A DNA stretch of 64,000 nucleotides from Liquidambar formosana (GCA_039720395.1 CM077829.1:19876685-19940684); one strand, 5' to 3'; shown: positions 24,770-36,923, counted from the first letter of the stretch. The notes: generated by a model from the sequence alone, not told the origin. Numbers and translations are program-made.

Positions 24770-27419
24770 ATCTGAAAGGAAAAGTTTGGCCTGTTGATGA
24801 AGAGATTGAAGTCTTCTGCTTTTAAATGTTTCAAAACACTTGGGTTCAGATCAGTATGACCATATTGAATTAATTGAGTCATGAGTGTAATTGTCATCAA
24901 ACTAGAGAATAAGAAAAGGAAACTAATTAAATAATACATTCGAATGGGACCTCTGGGTAAATTTTTAATATTAGATTTGGTCATATATATGCTATCCATC
25001 ACGTTGAAGGCATGTTTTTGGGTATGGAGAGAGTGTGCATATAGTTTGACTGTATGAGTATACTGAATTTTCTCATATATATGTGATTTCATACTTGGAG
25101 CTAATAGTATTAAACAAGTGCAGTGGGAAGATGGTGGGGGGCTTTCATTGTTTGGAGGGTATTGATGTCATGGGGAGGAGGCATATACTTAATTTATTTG
25201 CGTCGGTTTTTTATTACTTGGGCCTTAAAACTAATGAATAATAAAATACAAGATCTCATTGGTTCAATGATTCGATTGGATCCGATTATTAATCTATGGG
25301 ATTATGGCTAACAATGTATTATTGTAGAACAGGCTGTTGGGCTCTTCTTGGAACCCTCTGAAACTGTTTGGTAACTCACACGGGTAGCATGTGTGTTCTA
25401 GACAAGGGTTTTAACTTCATCACTAAAACCTTATTTCTTTGCATATATTTTTGCAGGTCCTGGTAGCTATTGTTGGGGTGTAATTCATTGACTGTCTCAT
25501 TTCTCATCATGAGGCCAAGGTCGATTAGTCAAAATAATGACGCTTGGCAGAAATAATTTTGTCATTACGATATTTTTGTTGTTTGGCTTCCAGAATATAA
25601 AGATATAACATTGTATTGCCGTCCAAAAGATGTACACAAAGAGATTTTGTTTATGAAGATAATGCGATTAATTAACACCCAATCAGAATGGAGCTTTTGA
25701 ACAACCAAACATACCCCATCAAGAAAGCCTTATTGAGATGCTCAAATCATAGACTTTGTGGCTGCTGGGTTCAAGAATCCGATGCCTAATATCAATTAAA
25801 GTAGCCTTAAAACATAGATTAAATAGAAGTTCATAGTTGAAAGAGCATTAAAAATAAATAAATGTAATAGAATCGTTACAAATCTGACATGGATCAACAA
25901 AATTAAAGAAAGGTTAAGACTTGAGACAATATACCATTAAACCATGTTAATTCATATTTGAAACCAATGGGACCACCTAAATGTGTTAATGGAAGTACAT
26001 CCAAAGGGGCTTGCCAACAACATTTTTTTAAAGTTTTTTTTGGGGGGGGGGGGGGTGATTGTTGGGGTTTCTTTATTCTTATAATTTAATTTTTAAAAGT
26101 TTTGGTTATTCTTAAGCTACCGCTGCTCTCATCTTAAGCCCACTATGCACTTAGAGAGTGAAATAATGGTCTATTTTATTTGCTTGGACCAAGCTAGTCC
26201 CTAAACTGTTTGTTCTCTACATTTGGTGACTAAATTTAACTTTTCAATTAAAGGATCTTCCCCAATCGTAACTCTCATAACTTTAGGAGTGTGAATCCTG
26301 AGCTATGCTTTCTAAAATTTCTTGTACTTGAAATCAGTACTTATATGATGTGGCCCTTAATGAGCCACTGCTATTCACCTTCTTGTATTAAAGTTCATGG
26401 TTGTGTTTTGTAATGGTAGTGATAGATTTGAGCATAAAGATCAGCAAAGAAAACATTGTACATGCAGTCCGGAATATGTCATAAACCATCAGCATGTTAG
26501 GCAGCATGGATTAAAGAACACAATTTCTGCTCACCCAATTTCACCTAATTAGCCTATGACACCCTCTGTTCTGTAATCTAGTGTAGTTGGGTGCTGTTAG
26601 GGGGGCTGTTTCATCTGTGCAATGTGAATTTTTCCACAATAATGAACTTTTGTTTTCATGATCATCTTGTTTATAATTCAATTTGAAATCAGAAAAAATT
26701 TCATTTCCAAAGATGCCTCGATGAAATGCAGGAAGCCACTGGATTTGCGGAAGACATAAGCCCATCCTTGTCTAATAAATGTCCCAAACATGCATACCTT
26801 CTTCTCTTTTGAAACTACAGTGGCCTCATTATAGATGATTATGAGATTTCAGGGTTTTTCTTCTATGAATGTATTATCATGTATGATGTCTACATCGGCT
26901 GCCAACTCGGGCAGCATGGGTAAGTGCAGGGCGTAGTCAACACAAGAAGCATTTCTTTGTCCTTAATGCCTTTTTCTTTATTCTACTTTTGCCTTTTCTT
27001 TTTTAAATACTGTGCTTACATTACCTTTTGTTCTTTTTCTTCACCTTTTTGGCCATTAGCGAACAGGTAAGACCATTACCAACCCTTGAATCCGTATTAA
27101 ATTTCGCAACTAGTTAGATTGGGAAAAATGGGAAATAAGTATGCATATTAATTAAACAGGCTCTTTTTAAACAATATGACTGTATAATTCAAGAATCCCT
27201 TAAGGGCTTTCTATTGTATATTTCTTTTCTCTTCTTTTGACGCTCTTCTAGGCTTATCACTTGTATGAAACAACTAAGTTGTGTAGTTTTCATTTTTACA
27301 ACCTTCATGACAAAGAAATATCCACAAAAGAAAATAAAAATTAAAAATAGAAATAATGTCAGAAAATTTCCTTGCATGCATGTTGGAGACGACTCCCAAA
27401 ATTTTTTGATTGAGATGAA
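24770..27419. other. Intergenic region between LOR copies 3 and 4
   Basis: The upstream motif of copy 3 is at 25162-25172. A G-run interrupts the sequence at about 26041-26055. Otherwise the DNA is AT-rich and I recognise no gene, RNA or clear transposon terminus. Confidence 0.4.
25162..25172 (-). promoter_or_regulatory. Conserved upstream motif of LOR copy 3
   Basis: TTGATGTCATG lies about 395 bp upstream of the start codon, in the block GGAGGGTATTGATGTCATGG. It matches the motif of the other three copies exactly over 11 bases. Confidence 0.45.
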
Positions 27420-28275
27420 TCACATTTTATGATTGATCAAGCCGTGGATAGCCACAAGAGCGACAATGAGGGAATGATCTATATGGGGTTCCACCGACAA
27501 AGTCAACACATCATTTCCCAACATAATTCCTGAAGATGATTGCTTTTGCTTTATCTGCTCAAACCCAAATTACAAGAACTAATTATTAATTGCAATAATT
27601 ATTTAAATAACATGAACTATTTAAATAACATGAACTTCAAGTTAATATGATATTCAAAAGAGATGGATATATTTCAACACACTGAAACATGAGACTCACC
27701 TCTGCAATAAGGTCGCCATCGCTGTCTATTATCTTGAATGCTAATTTTCCAGCTAATCCTTCCATCCTATAGCAGCATGCTTTAGCTTTAGTATACCCCA
27801 CAGTGACTTGACAAGTTAAATTTTCCTCGAAAACATTGAAATTTTTTCTAACTTGAAACCATGGCTTCTCCTTGTTCACTTTAGAAGCACTACGTTTGTA
27901 GCCATCCCAACGGCCAAAAACTCTTAGTTTCTGCAAAAAAAAAGAAAAAAAGAAAAAAGGTTGAATACAAAAAACCTATTTCAGCTATATCCATTTTCCA
28001 GGGTTACTATATAGAGTAGCTTAATATAATTACTTCTTGTTTCATACCTTTCGTTGTATGGTAAAGAGAACTTTGCCTTGCCGATCCATGAGATAGACTT
28101 CATTACTGCACTTCTTGTCATAGTTATCAATACGATAAACAATTTCACCATTCGAATCAAAGACAGTGCAGCCATTCCCATGGACTACAAGAGATTTCAT
28201 CCATATCGTAAATGTTTCTCTTCTTGAAGTGATGTAGGTAGAACAAGTTGCTGTCTGTGGATAAACCTTAGCCAT
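27420..28275 (-). CDS. LURP-one-related (LOR) protein, copy 4
   Basis: Three exons read on the minus strand: 28275-28048, 27930-27700 and 27554-27420, all phase 0, giving 197 residues. It starts MAKVYPQTATCS. Core motifs are TIWMKSLVVHGNGCTVFDS, RIDNYDKKCSNEVYLMDR, WDGYKRSASK, WFQVRKNF, AFKIIDSDGD and VEPHIDHSLIVALVAIHGL. It is the last (most distal) member of the array and closest to copy 3 in its third exon. It has intact frames and splice sites. Confidence 0.9.
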
Positions 28276-28667
28276 TGAAAGGAAAGAAACTTGGGATTTG
28301 TAGATGGAGATCTTGTGGATCGAGAACACTTATAAATTTTTCAAGAAATTCTGGTTTTGCTTTCTCACAGTATGACAGTATCAATATCTCTCCTTAACTT
28401 AATATGGCTTTATGACTGGAGAGAAATTGGTCATATATATAGCACTCACAATTAAGGCATGTAACATTAGGCATGTCAATGGGTCTAGATAGTTTATTCA
28501 ATATGGACGAAGTTTGCTTTCATGGGGCAGACCCTCCTTTCCAGTTTCCCCATTATCCCTTTTGACTTCCTTTGAAGATTGGTTGAAAGCATTAAACAAG
28601 AATTGTCTGAAACATAAAGCAAAATCCTAAACCAATTAAACGGAGACTGTTTTAATATTGAACAATT

Positions 28668-28678
28668 TTGATGTCATG
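28668..28678 (-). promoter_or_regulatory. Conserved upstream motif of LOR copy 4
   Basis: TTGATGTCATG lies about 395 bp upstream of the start codon, nearly the same distance as in copy 3. Bases on both sides are diverged, so the 11-base core stands out. Confidence 0.45.
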
Positions 28679-29284
28679 GAGAACGTACATGAGCAAGCAA
28701 TATCTATTTGCGACTTTGTAGTTATCTAGTTACTGCTTGGGAATTGGGGGCCTTATCGCTTCAGTGTGATAATTAAATTAATCTACTTATTATTTATTTC
28801 TTGGCTGATGGCCGGTGGCGAGATTAGTTCTACCATTGGACCACCAGTGATTAATGAATAAAATATGGATTAGTACGTATAGTGTCCTTTCAATAGTTTT
28901 CAACTAGGATTTCTCTACTTTGTTCCAATTTGCCCGGTTTCGGCTAAAACAGTCCCTTCAGTTGGAACCAATCTTAGAGTTAACTTGGTTCTCTAATTGC
29001 TTCAGTTCAAATTTAGATTGAAAATAAAAGGTATGACAACCGACCCTAATTAAGTACAAGCTAGAAACTGTGTTATGACTTATGACTAAATCAACACCTA
29101 ACTTCCAAATGTTGCAGTTTTGCAAAATTTCACCCCCTACGGTCATGGTTACACATATACGGTCCAAACACAGTTATCATTATTACGATATCATCATTAT
29201 CATCATCAATATTATCTTTTGAACAAGTCGGTATTTACTTATTAACAAATTAAAAGATTATGGAAACGAATCGCTCCAGTAGCC

Positions 29285-29496
29285 AAAAGCTATGCTAGTC
29301 AGTAACATGATGCAGTCCTTGATCGAGCAGATTGGAGTATCTGTCCGCTACCTCATATGGGTCCAACACTTGCAAATCATATCAAAAGACACTAAAGAAT
29401 CGATCTGTTTTACAATATGAATATGATTCATATTCAAAGCCTTTGCAAGTTTGATCCCATAACATATATCACCAAGTTCCACATTTGCATTAGGTA
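29285..29496 (-). pseudogene. RNase H (RVT_3) relic of a LINE or similar retroelement
   Basis: Minus-strand translation from about 29496 gives VELGDICYGIKLAKALNMN and HIVKQIDSLVSFDMI, then a stop. This follows the pattern of plant RVT_3 domains, in which AELxAIxxGLxLA is followed by VExDSLxxVxxI. The catalytic positions are partly lost. It is a decayed fragment without a detectable tail. Confidence 0.45.
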
Positions 29497-30355
29497 CGTC
29501 TATGCATGTCCAATGTTAACCATATATCAAACTATGGAGGAATTTACCCGAATGATTAATTATCCTAGAACAACTCCAATGGAAGCCTTTCCAGGATTTC
29601 CATTCGCCAACCCATAACCCATCAACATTGATTTATTTTTATTTTTAACATATATAGTCACAGGAAAGGGGTTGTAATTAATGTATTCCAAAACAAAACA
29701 AAACAAAACAAAATTTGTTTGCTTGACAATGTGGTACGTTACAGGAGATGGTTTTAGTTTGGAATGTAGCCCTCGTTTCTAGACTAGCTTCCACATTGCT
29801 ACAACTAACCTAATCATCGAGCCCTGATCAATGGATTATGGATTGGTGCATAATGACAGTGGAAGTCCGTAACAGATGGTGTCATATTATGCTGGTCAGT
29901 GCGGTGGCTGAGCTTAGGAGTCTGATGCTTTATCATCTATACTAAAATGGTTAATGATCGATGACTAAGCTGATACGTGTAAAGAAGGAAAAAAAGCGAT
30001 TATAAAATTTGTTAAAGTGCTTATTTAGTACTAGTTAATAAGTGGAATGCTGATACGTTCACCATCACACTGATTCACCTTGTTGGAGAATGATTTGTCT
30101 GCAATGAAAGGAAGAATGAATAAAATTTGTGATGTATGCATTATGTTAAACAAAAAGGGTTCGGGACAATTGCTGATTTGGAAGCAGAATGAAGACTAAA
30201 TTTTATTACCTTTTCATGGGGAATAATTAGTTACATTTTTTTCATTCATGGAAGCAAAATGAAGATTAAAATTGAAATAAATATTTTGCCAGAGCGCAAA
30301 ACACTCCTATAATGACATGAGTGGACTGTTTTGTCCCATGGTTATCAAGCAAGAG

Positions 30356-30790
30356 GGGATTTAGCGCAGCTCAAACAAGGAAGGGAATTCCAGATGTGTC
30401 ATCCCCAACCGTGAACATGAAAGGATGGTCGACGTTGAAATGTAGGGGCTGATCGATACCCGAGATAACATCCATATATAAACATCATTGTCCCTTTCAG
30501 CTGCAGCTTCCGTCCCTTCTGAAGATACTACCATTTTTGTAAGCTACTAAAGGATTCAATCCCAAATCCCAATTTTTCCATCAAGTCCACTGTCTTTGTA
30601 CTGAGCTCCAATTGCTGATTCAACAACGACCCAGGATTAGAATTTAAATAATTTTGCAACCCGTCCCTCTCATGTGGGAGAAAAAAAGTACATGGAGAAT
30701 CTTATTTGGTCGTCTTCGTCAGACTTCCGTGCAAAATTTGCATAGATCCTTTGAGGGTTTCAAGCTTCTCCAGTTGCCGTATCAAAATGG
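30356..30790 (-). pseudogene. Serpin pseudogene, truncated and internally rearranged
   Basis: Several minus-strand fragments match conserved serpin segments. FSMYFFSP lies at about 30677-30700. The hinge-like EGTEAAA is at 30497-30520. VDHPFMF is at 30412-30430 within FNVDHPFMFTVGDDTSGIPF, and a stop then sits in place of the usual residue before AALNP at about 30356. Frames change between them. A further serpin-like stretch, EGFKLLQLPYQNG, is on the plus strand at 30753-30790. In an intact serpin it should stand just before FSMYFF in the same orientation, so a local inversion has occurred. There is no continuous frame, so no product is expected. Confidence 0.65.
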
Positions 30791-32408
30791 CATTCTTAAA
30801 GAATGAGAATTGGAAGCAAAGAATTGGGAAGTAGATTAAAAGTATTCAGCCACTGAAGACTAAAGGGTTTCGATTGCCAACCTTGAGAGGTGAACGGAGT
30901 GGTCCTAAGCCTCTTATCAAGCAAGAGATCTTAAATTTAACTCTCACCACTTTCCCTTAATGCCACCCTTATAGATTGTCTCATAATTGCTCGGTGTATA
31001 TAAGACGGGAGATTGAATGAGTTTAAGAAATTAGTCAAGTACAAAGTATCTGGAACCTCTTGATATTAAAAAAATAATCATAAGAATACAAAAAAAGGCG
31101 GGCGATTGCTAGCGTCAAACTTCGCCAAAGAAGACAATCAATACTAGTGGCAGAATCAAGATTTTAGTCTTGGAGGGTCAAGAATCAAGACTAATCACGT
31201 ATTGATGAGTATACATTTTTTATTCCCCTACTTGACAATAACCAAAAAAAAAAAAAAAAAAATAGTGAATTGAACATAAATATATGAACTAAAAAATTTA
31301 TTGATATTTGAACAATCCCTCACAACCTCAAAAAGACTATTCAATTCTTTTATCTCTCCGTATCCCATTTTAATTGACCAATTCTTTTATCTCTCCAAAT
31401 CCCATTTCAAAAAGACTATAAAAGTTGCAGGTCGAAGCTCTGAAATCAGCAAAATTAGGTTAGAAAAATGAAAAACTATAGGGTTTTAATGTTTGTGTAA
31501 TGCAAAAATTGAAGACATCAATTAATGAAAGAGTCAAAATATATTTTAGAAAATGTCAAATTTAGAATATTATAAACTTATTATACAAAAAAATAAATAA
31601 AAAAAATCTTGGGACGGTCACTTGAACCCCCCCCTCCGCAATGATCATTAACTCCTCGAGTCCTCGGTTTTTTCTCTAGTCTATTTGTCAAGCTTTGCAG
31701 GAGAAGGTGACCAGTGGAGGTTGGTCACCGTCAGTGAGATGAAGAAAATACTTGGTATACCTTATTAGGGCATTTTTTTTTCTTGGATCACAAGATTAAG
31801 GCATTTTTACTTTATTGGGTTTTGGCTTTTCTCACTTGAAGAGGCAAAATAGTTCATTCATGTCATTATAATTTAGTGAGCTCTGGCAGGAGTATTTTGG
31901 GCTCTGGCAATATAGCCACCCTAATCATAATGTGATATGTATATATAATTTTAACACAAGCTAATTTGTCAAATAGTGAGTAGAGTTTGACCACATCAAC
32001 TTTTTTGAAAATATTTGAATCTTGTAGAACAACAAACTTTATATAAAAATTGTGTCCTTGATCTTAACCTCTTTATGTATAATTAATAATCAGTTAATTA
32101 TATATAGGGTCCTATTCTTATAAGGACCCCAAATGCATGATACTGAAGCAATTTATATGAAGACATTATCACCCTGAAAATTTTCACGTATATGTAAGGT
32201 TAGATAAGTTTCGATTTGAACTAAACCAAATTGCACCCTTAGCTTGTGAATGTGTTGATACGGACACTAAAAATCTACTGAGAAGCAGCAATTTTCAGCC
32301 TACCTTGTGGAGTTGAAACTGGATGTGGACCTAGGTTAGATACCCACATGCAAGATCAATCAGGGCATGATTATTTGAGCGTGGCTGGTTTCTAGGTTGG
32401 GCTTCAGT
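30791..32408. other. Gene-free AT-rich DNA
   Basis: A-runs at about 31242-31262 and scattered low-complexity sequence. I see no coding, RNA or transposon structure that I can support. Confidence 0.4.
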
Positions 32409-32940
32409 TTGGTGATTGGGAGCGGCTATTGCAACCCCCCAATCCTCTAACTTGCCCCCACCTAATTTCCCAACCCCCCAAATTTACCCACCCACCCCTC
32501 TCATAGACTTAAATAACCTTAACCTTCTCACCCACCCTACCCCACTCCACACAACAGCCCCGTTCCAGTGACGGCGACGAAGGTGAAGACTGGCGATGGC
32601 GACGGCGAGGACGGCGACGGTGACGTCCTCTTCTCTCTTCTTCTCCTCTTCTTTCTTTCTTTCTTTCTTTCTGTTTTTTTTTTTTTTTTTTTTTTTTTCC
32701 TCCATCTGCTGGTCAAATTTGTGTGTTTTCCGGTGATGGAGGGTTTTTTTTTTCAAAACCTCCATTTTTTCCGGCAAGGGAGGTCAGATTTGGGAAGGAA
32801 AGGAAAAAAAAAAGCAGAGAAGAGGGAAGAGGAGGAAGGAAGAAGAGGGGTGTGGGGTTCCGGCGAGGGAGGTTTTGTTTTCAAAACCTCCATTTTTTCC
32901 GGCGAGGGATGTGAGAAAGGGGTTCCGGGAAGGAAAGAAA

Positions 32941-32978
<38 letters not shown>

Positions 32979-33519
32979 GAGAAGAGGGAAGAGGAGGAAG
33001 GAAGAAGAGGGGTGCGGGGTTCTGGCGAGGGAGGTTTTGTTTTCAAAACCTCCATTTTTTTCCGGTGAGGGGTGTGGGAGAGGGGTTCTAGGAAGGAAAG
33101 AAAAAAAAAAAAAGCAGAGAAGAAGAGGGAAGAGGAAGAAGGAAGAAGAGGGGTGCGAGGTTCCAACGAGGGAAGTTTTGTTTTCAAAACCTCTATTTTT
33201 TCCGGCGAGGGGTGCGGGAGAAGAGTTCTGGGAAGGAAAGAAAAAAAAAAGCAGAGAAGAAGAGGGAAGAGGAGGAAGGAAGAAGAGGGGTGCGGGAGAG
33301 AGGTTCTGGGAAGGAAAGGAAAAAAAAAAAAAAAAAAGCGCAGAGAAGAAGAGGGAAGACACCGGTGGGGTGGGTGCCAGAGAGAGTCGCCAGTGAAGGG
33401 GGTTTCGGGAGAGGGTTAAGCCCTTTTTGGTAATTTTACATAATAATTTTTTTAATTAAAAAAAATGGGGGGCAACTTAGAGGAATGTGGGGGTTGCAAT
33501 AGCCGTTCCCTTGGTGATT
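32409..33519. mobile_element. Mutator-like non-autonomous element with 9-bp target duplication
   Basis: The element spans 32418-33510. Its ends are inverted copies: GGGAGCGGCTATTGCAACCC at the left, and GGGAACGGCTATTGCAACCC when the right end is read inward. Similarity continues for about 43 bp (CCTCTAACTTGCCCCC and CCTCTAAGTTGCCCCC). TTGGTGATT flanks both sides (32409-32417, 33511-33519), a perfect 9-bp target duplication as in Mutator-like elements. The interior has GGCGAC-rich DNA, T and A homopolymers, and four to five tandem units with the palindromic core GGAGGTTTT...AAAACCTCC. Long open frames inside are low-complexity products of these repeats. No transposase is present. Confidence 0.85.
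32750..33350. repeat. Tandem repeat array inside the Mutator-like element
   Basis: The string AAAACCTCCATTTTTT recurs at about 32755, 32881 and 33042, with a variant (AAAACCTCTATTTTTT) near 33186. Units are therefore about 126, 161 and 142 bp. Each unit has TTCCGGCGAGGG, a GGAAGGAAAG stretch, an A-run of variable length and a purine-rich GAAGAGGG block. A-run length accounts for most of the size difference. Confidence 0.75.
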
Positions 33520-33782
33520 TTTGTCAGCATGGCCCGGCCCGGCCCAGCCTTGTAATAACACACCTAAATATATATTTATTGATTTGCAGAGACCAATACA
33601 TGTAAGGTGTGGAGACATCAACTTAGACACAGGAGTGTGTATAATTTATGCCCAGTTGCCCACTACTAGCCAAAACTAAAAAATAATAATTTATGCAAAT
33701 AAAGAAGGCTTTACTAGTTTCTCCCACCCAAAAATAAAATAAAATAAAATAAAATAAAAATAACAAATAAAACAAAACTAAA

Positions 33783-33930
33783 GGGGACTCTATTGGCACC
33801 CAAGACTTCTTTTCCACTCCCCATTGACAAATCTCATCTCATTTTCACTCTTTCAACCCCACATAATACCAAAAATACCTTATCCCTAACCTTGCTCTCA
33901 TGGAAGCCCCAACCCTTACCCTACTCCATC

Positions 33931-33968
<38 letters not shown>

Positions 33969-34413
33969 ACCATCTCTTTCCCTAAATTCATTTGATTAGA
34001 TTTAATCTAGTTTTTTAGAGAAAAAAATGGTAATTAAGTTTTTCCACTATATCTGTCTGGTTCATGTTAATCGTATGGGTGGGAATTGGTTAGAAAACAA
34101 TAATAATTTTCCCCTTTCATTATACATATCCTATGCAAATTTAGATTTGTATTCTACTAGTGAAAATTTGGGTGGACCTCTTTCCATCTTTCCATAATGT
34201 TTTCAAATTTCAAGTGCTTACAAGATTGTGGTTGCCAAATTAAGGCAAGCTTTGCAAAGGAAGTAAGATATGGTAGAGAGATTTGACTAGGGTCAAAATT
34301 AGGGTTTTGTTGAGATGTTGGGGATGATGGTATTTTTGGTATTATAGAGGGTTTAAAGAGTAGAAAGGAGATGAGATTTGTAATGGGGGTGGAAAGGCCT
34401 TGTTGGGCCCTCG
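33783..34413. repeat. Imperfect inverted-repeat element
   Basis: The left arm (about 33783-33883, with ACAAATCTCATCTC and AATACCAAAAATACC) returns inverted at about 34328-34413 (GGTATTTTTGGTATT, GAGATGAGATTTGT). The start has TTGGCACCCAAGACTT. A related TTGGCACCCCAAGACTT occurs near 56072, so this is probably a dispersed family. A CT microsatellite at about 33933-33963 lies inside. No clear target duplication was found. Confidence 0.5.
33933..33964. repeat. CT dinucleotide microsatellite
   Basis: About 16 uninterrupted CT units. Confidence 0.9.
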
Positions 34414-34468
34414 TATTTGATTATGGTTGGGATTAGGGTTTTGTTGAGATGCTAGGGATGTGATGGTA

Positions 34469-35312
34469 TTTTTGGTAAGACAATGCTTGGCTACTAAAGG
34501 CTGAGGAGGAGCTCCTCCTTAAAGCTAATGTGGCATCATTGATGATTGACACATGTCTAATAATGGTAAAGAGAGTATGCTGCTCATGTTATTATTGGAA
34601 CGCTCTTCTCCCCTAATTTTATTAGGACCAAAATATCCTTTTTCTTAGAAGAGGGGATATTACCTAGAAGAAAGCCATTTATTGGAAGAAAGAGATGGGA
34701 AATGTTTTTAGGGAGGGAGTTCGACCTCCATCACTGCCGACAATCACTGCCGACAACTACAACAATTCCGACTACCGGCAATATTGACACCCTCTTTCTC
34801 ATAAGGCCATCTCATCCCTCCCTTCTCGGATTAAAAATCATTCGCATAAAGATGTTCTTTGCCTTGATCTGGAAAGAAAATAACAAAGCTTGAATTGTTA
34901 GCTTTCCATATTTGTAAATCGAAGCTTTGATTAAAGCTTGAATCGTGGCTTTTCACAGGAGCTCAAACTCCTACTATCAAAGCACAATTTTGTGGAAGGT
35001 TTGGGGAGAGAGTGGTTCATGATTCTAGTTGTTGGGGTAGTCTTCAATGGAGGGGTTTGGACTTAGACAAAGGAGATGAGAGAGGGAGGTGAAGGAGAGA
35101 AATATAGATTTAGGGAGAGGAATGCAAATGGTGGTGGAAAGGGGGGTTATTTCGGTCCTAACAAAAAAAGGGAACAAAGCACGTTATAATTACCAAAACA
35201 GTATACTTTTTACACAATTGTGGGACATGTGGTGATCATAGATTACACCACATCAGCGTTAAGGAGGAGCTCCTCCTCAACTTTCAGTAGCCAAGCATTG
35301 TCCTTTTTGGTA
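34469..35312. mobile_element. Mutator-like MITE, second TIR family, with 9-bp target duplication
   Basis: The element spans 34478-35303 (826 bp). Its ends are AGACAATGCTTGGCTACT and, read inward from the right, GGACAATGCTTGGCTACT. Inverted similarity reaches about 45 bp, including the self-complementary GAGGAGCTCCTC. TTTTTGGTA flanks both sides (34469-34477 and 35304-35312). A 9-bp duplication and long TIRs suggest the Mutator superfamily. No transposase is encoded. The right flanking duplication is at the same time the left flank of the next element. Confidence 0.8.
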
Positions 35313-35699
35313 CGAGGGCAGCTATTGCAATCCCTTAACTTTATTTGTAAACCCCAATTCTTTTCACTTTTTAAGGTTTTTATGAAAACTGGCCGCCCTA
35401 TCCACTAGAAAACATTATTTTGAACAACTTTGTAGAAGAAAATTCTTACAAAATATGTCATTTAAGAGGATTTTTTCTACTTCATTTTTACATAAACGAA
35501 AATTATAAATAGCCAAAAAGTCTACTAAAACAATAAATTTTAAAAAAACTTTATTCTACAAAGTTGTTCAAAATGATGTTTTTTAATGGTCATAGGGGCC
35601 AGTTTTCATGTTAACCTTTTATATTTTCATAAAAATTTGAAAAGCTAAAAACAAATAGGGTGTACAAATAAAATTGAGGGATTACAACCTCTTTTGGTA
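35313..35699. mobile_element. Foldback MITE (GGCTATTGCAA TIR family) adjoining the previous element
   Basis: From 35313 the left end GGGCAGCTATTGCAATCCC is of the same family as the ends at 32418 and 54471. The two halves are inverted copies of each other almost throughout (GAACAACTTTGTAGAA on the left, TTCTACAAAGTTGTTC on the right), so the whole element folds into one hairpin. The right end (about 35690) lacks the last few TIR bases. It is followed by CTTTTGGTA (35691-35699), which matches TTTTTGGTA on the left in 8 of 9 bases. Confidence 0.65.
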
Positions 35700-35778
35700 T
35701 TATAGAGGCCTAGAGGGTTTGGGGTGCCAACCACACAACTCCACCAAAAAAGGGGCCTTGTTGGGCCCTCGTATTTGA

Positions 35779-36923
35779 AATAGCATGAGGAGGTTCTTCA
35801 TGGATAATGCATAGGCAAAATGGGCAAGACAAGCCATTATATGTTATTTTACAAAATTCAGGCAATTTTGTGGCTAATGACTCATACTGAGGGGTTTTAC
35901 ACTTTTAGTATATGGTTCCCATTATTAATTAACAAGTTCAACATTTCCACCCTTTTTACAATGCAAATATATATATATAGACCGTCACGAGATGAGCAGG
36001 GGCGAGCGACTCCATCGATCAGATGGCCCAAAGAATTCAGGTTAGGGCTTGCTTTCTAATAGTTTAGACAAATGTATGTGTACATATATATATATTAATT
36101 TGCATTGGAGGAGTCAACCCCTAGATTACCCTCATCCCAACCCCATGCACCCAGGAACCATTAGGCTTCAAGGGCTGGTGTCTTAGACAAATCATATTGT
36201 TAAAAAATGAGTTCAATAGGGTAGGGTCATGAATAGAATATTCAGCATTATTTTTCCCCCATAGCAATGCCATTTGAACCATCGTAAAAACTCATATGAG
36301 AACCCATGCATTAATAAGGTATGAGATGGATCGTCCTTTCAAAGATGAGACAGCGAGTATTTTCCTCTCTACTATGCTCCAAGAAATATCATATAATGAA
36401 CACGTTTGATAGCCGGACAGCTATTGTCCCCATGCATAATGCTTGGCTACTGTGAAATTAAGGTAGCTCAATTTCTTTTCTTTTTTTCTCTTTTTTTTTT
36501 TTTTTTTGATAATGGAAATTCATTAAGAGAACGTTGAGGAAGTATCAGTTTGGACTTGGTCCCAAATAAAATCTGATACCCCCTCCAACCATACAAAGAA
36601 AGAGTTCACTAAACATGCAAATTTAGCTCAATTTCTTTATAAATTAACAAAAACGTACATCTAATTGACTGGTCTATATCTATCTAGATCTTAAAATGAA
36701 GGGGATTCTTATGTGTAAAAATGGCCTTGTTAGGCAGGTCTCATCAATACAATGGTACGTCTAGCTTCATAATAGGAAAATGCTCTTCATGATAGTGTAA
36801 CAAAATCAAAATAATTGTAATTAATGCGAATTAAGTAATCTGAATCTTTCTCATTGGAGGCAATCATGATCTCAAAAGTTAGGACTGTTACAATTTCTCA
36901 GACCCATCGACAATGGCAGTAAA
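35779..36923. other. Gene-free DNA before the retrotransposon, with a LINE 3'-end remnant
   Basis: A T-run at 36491-36507 followed by GATAATGGAAATTCATTAA is probably the reversed 3' end and tail of a LINE-like insertion. The remainder up to the target duplication at 36924 shows no gene. Confidence 0.4.

Larger units (their letters stand above)
28276..30355. other. Intergenic region beyond the LOR array
   Basis: Contains the copy 4 upstream motif and, at 29285-29496, an antisense RNase H relic. A short AAAAC repeat is at about 29692-29712. Nothing else was recognised. Confidence 0.4.

Noticed and set aside
32568..33433. Several overlapping open frames of 60-190 residues rich in Lys, Glu, Phe and Ser
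   Set aside because: They are by-products of homopolymers and tandem repeats inside the Mutator-like element, in both strands and several frames. No domain is visible.
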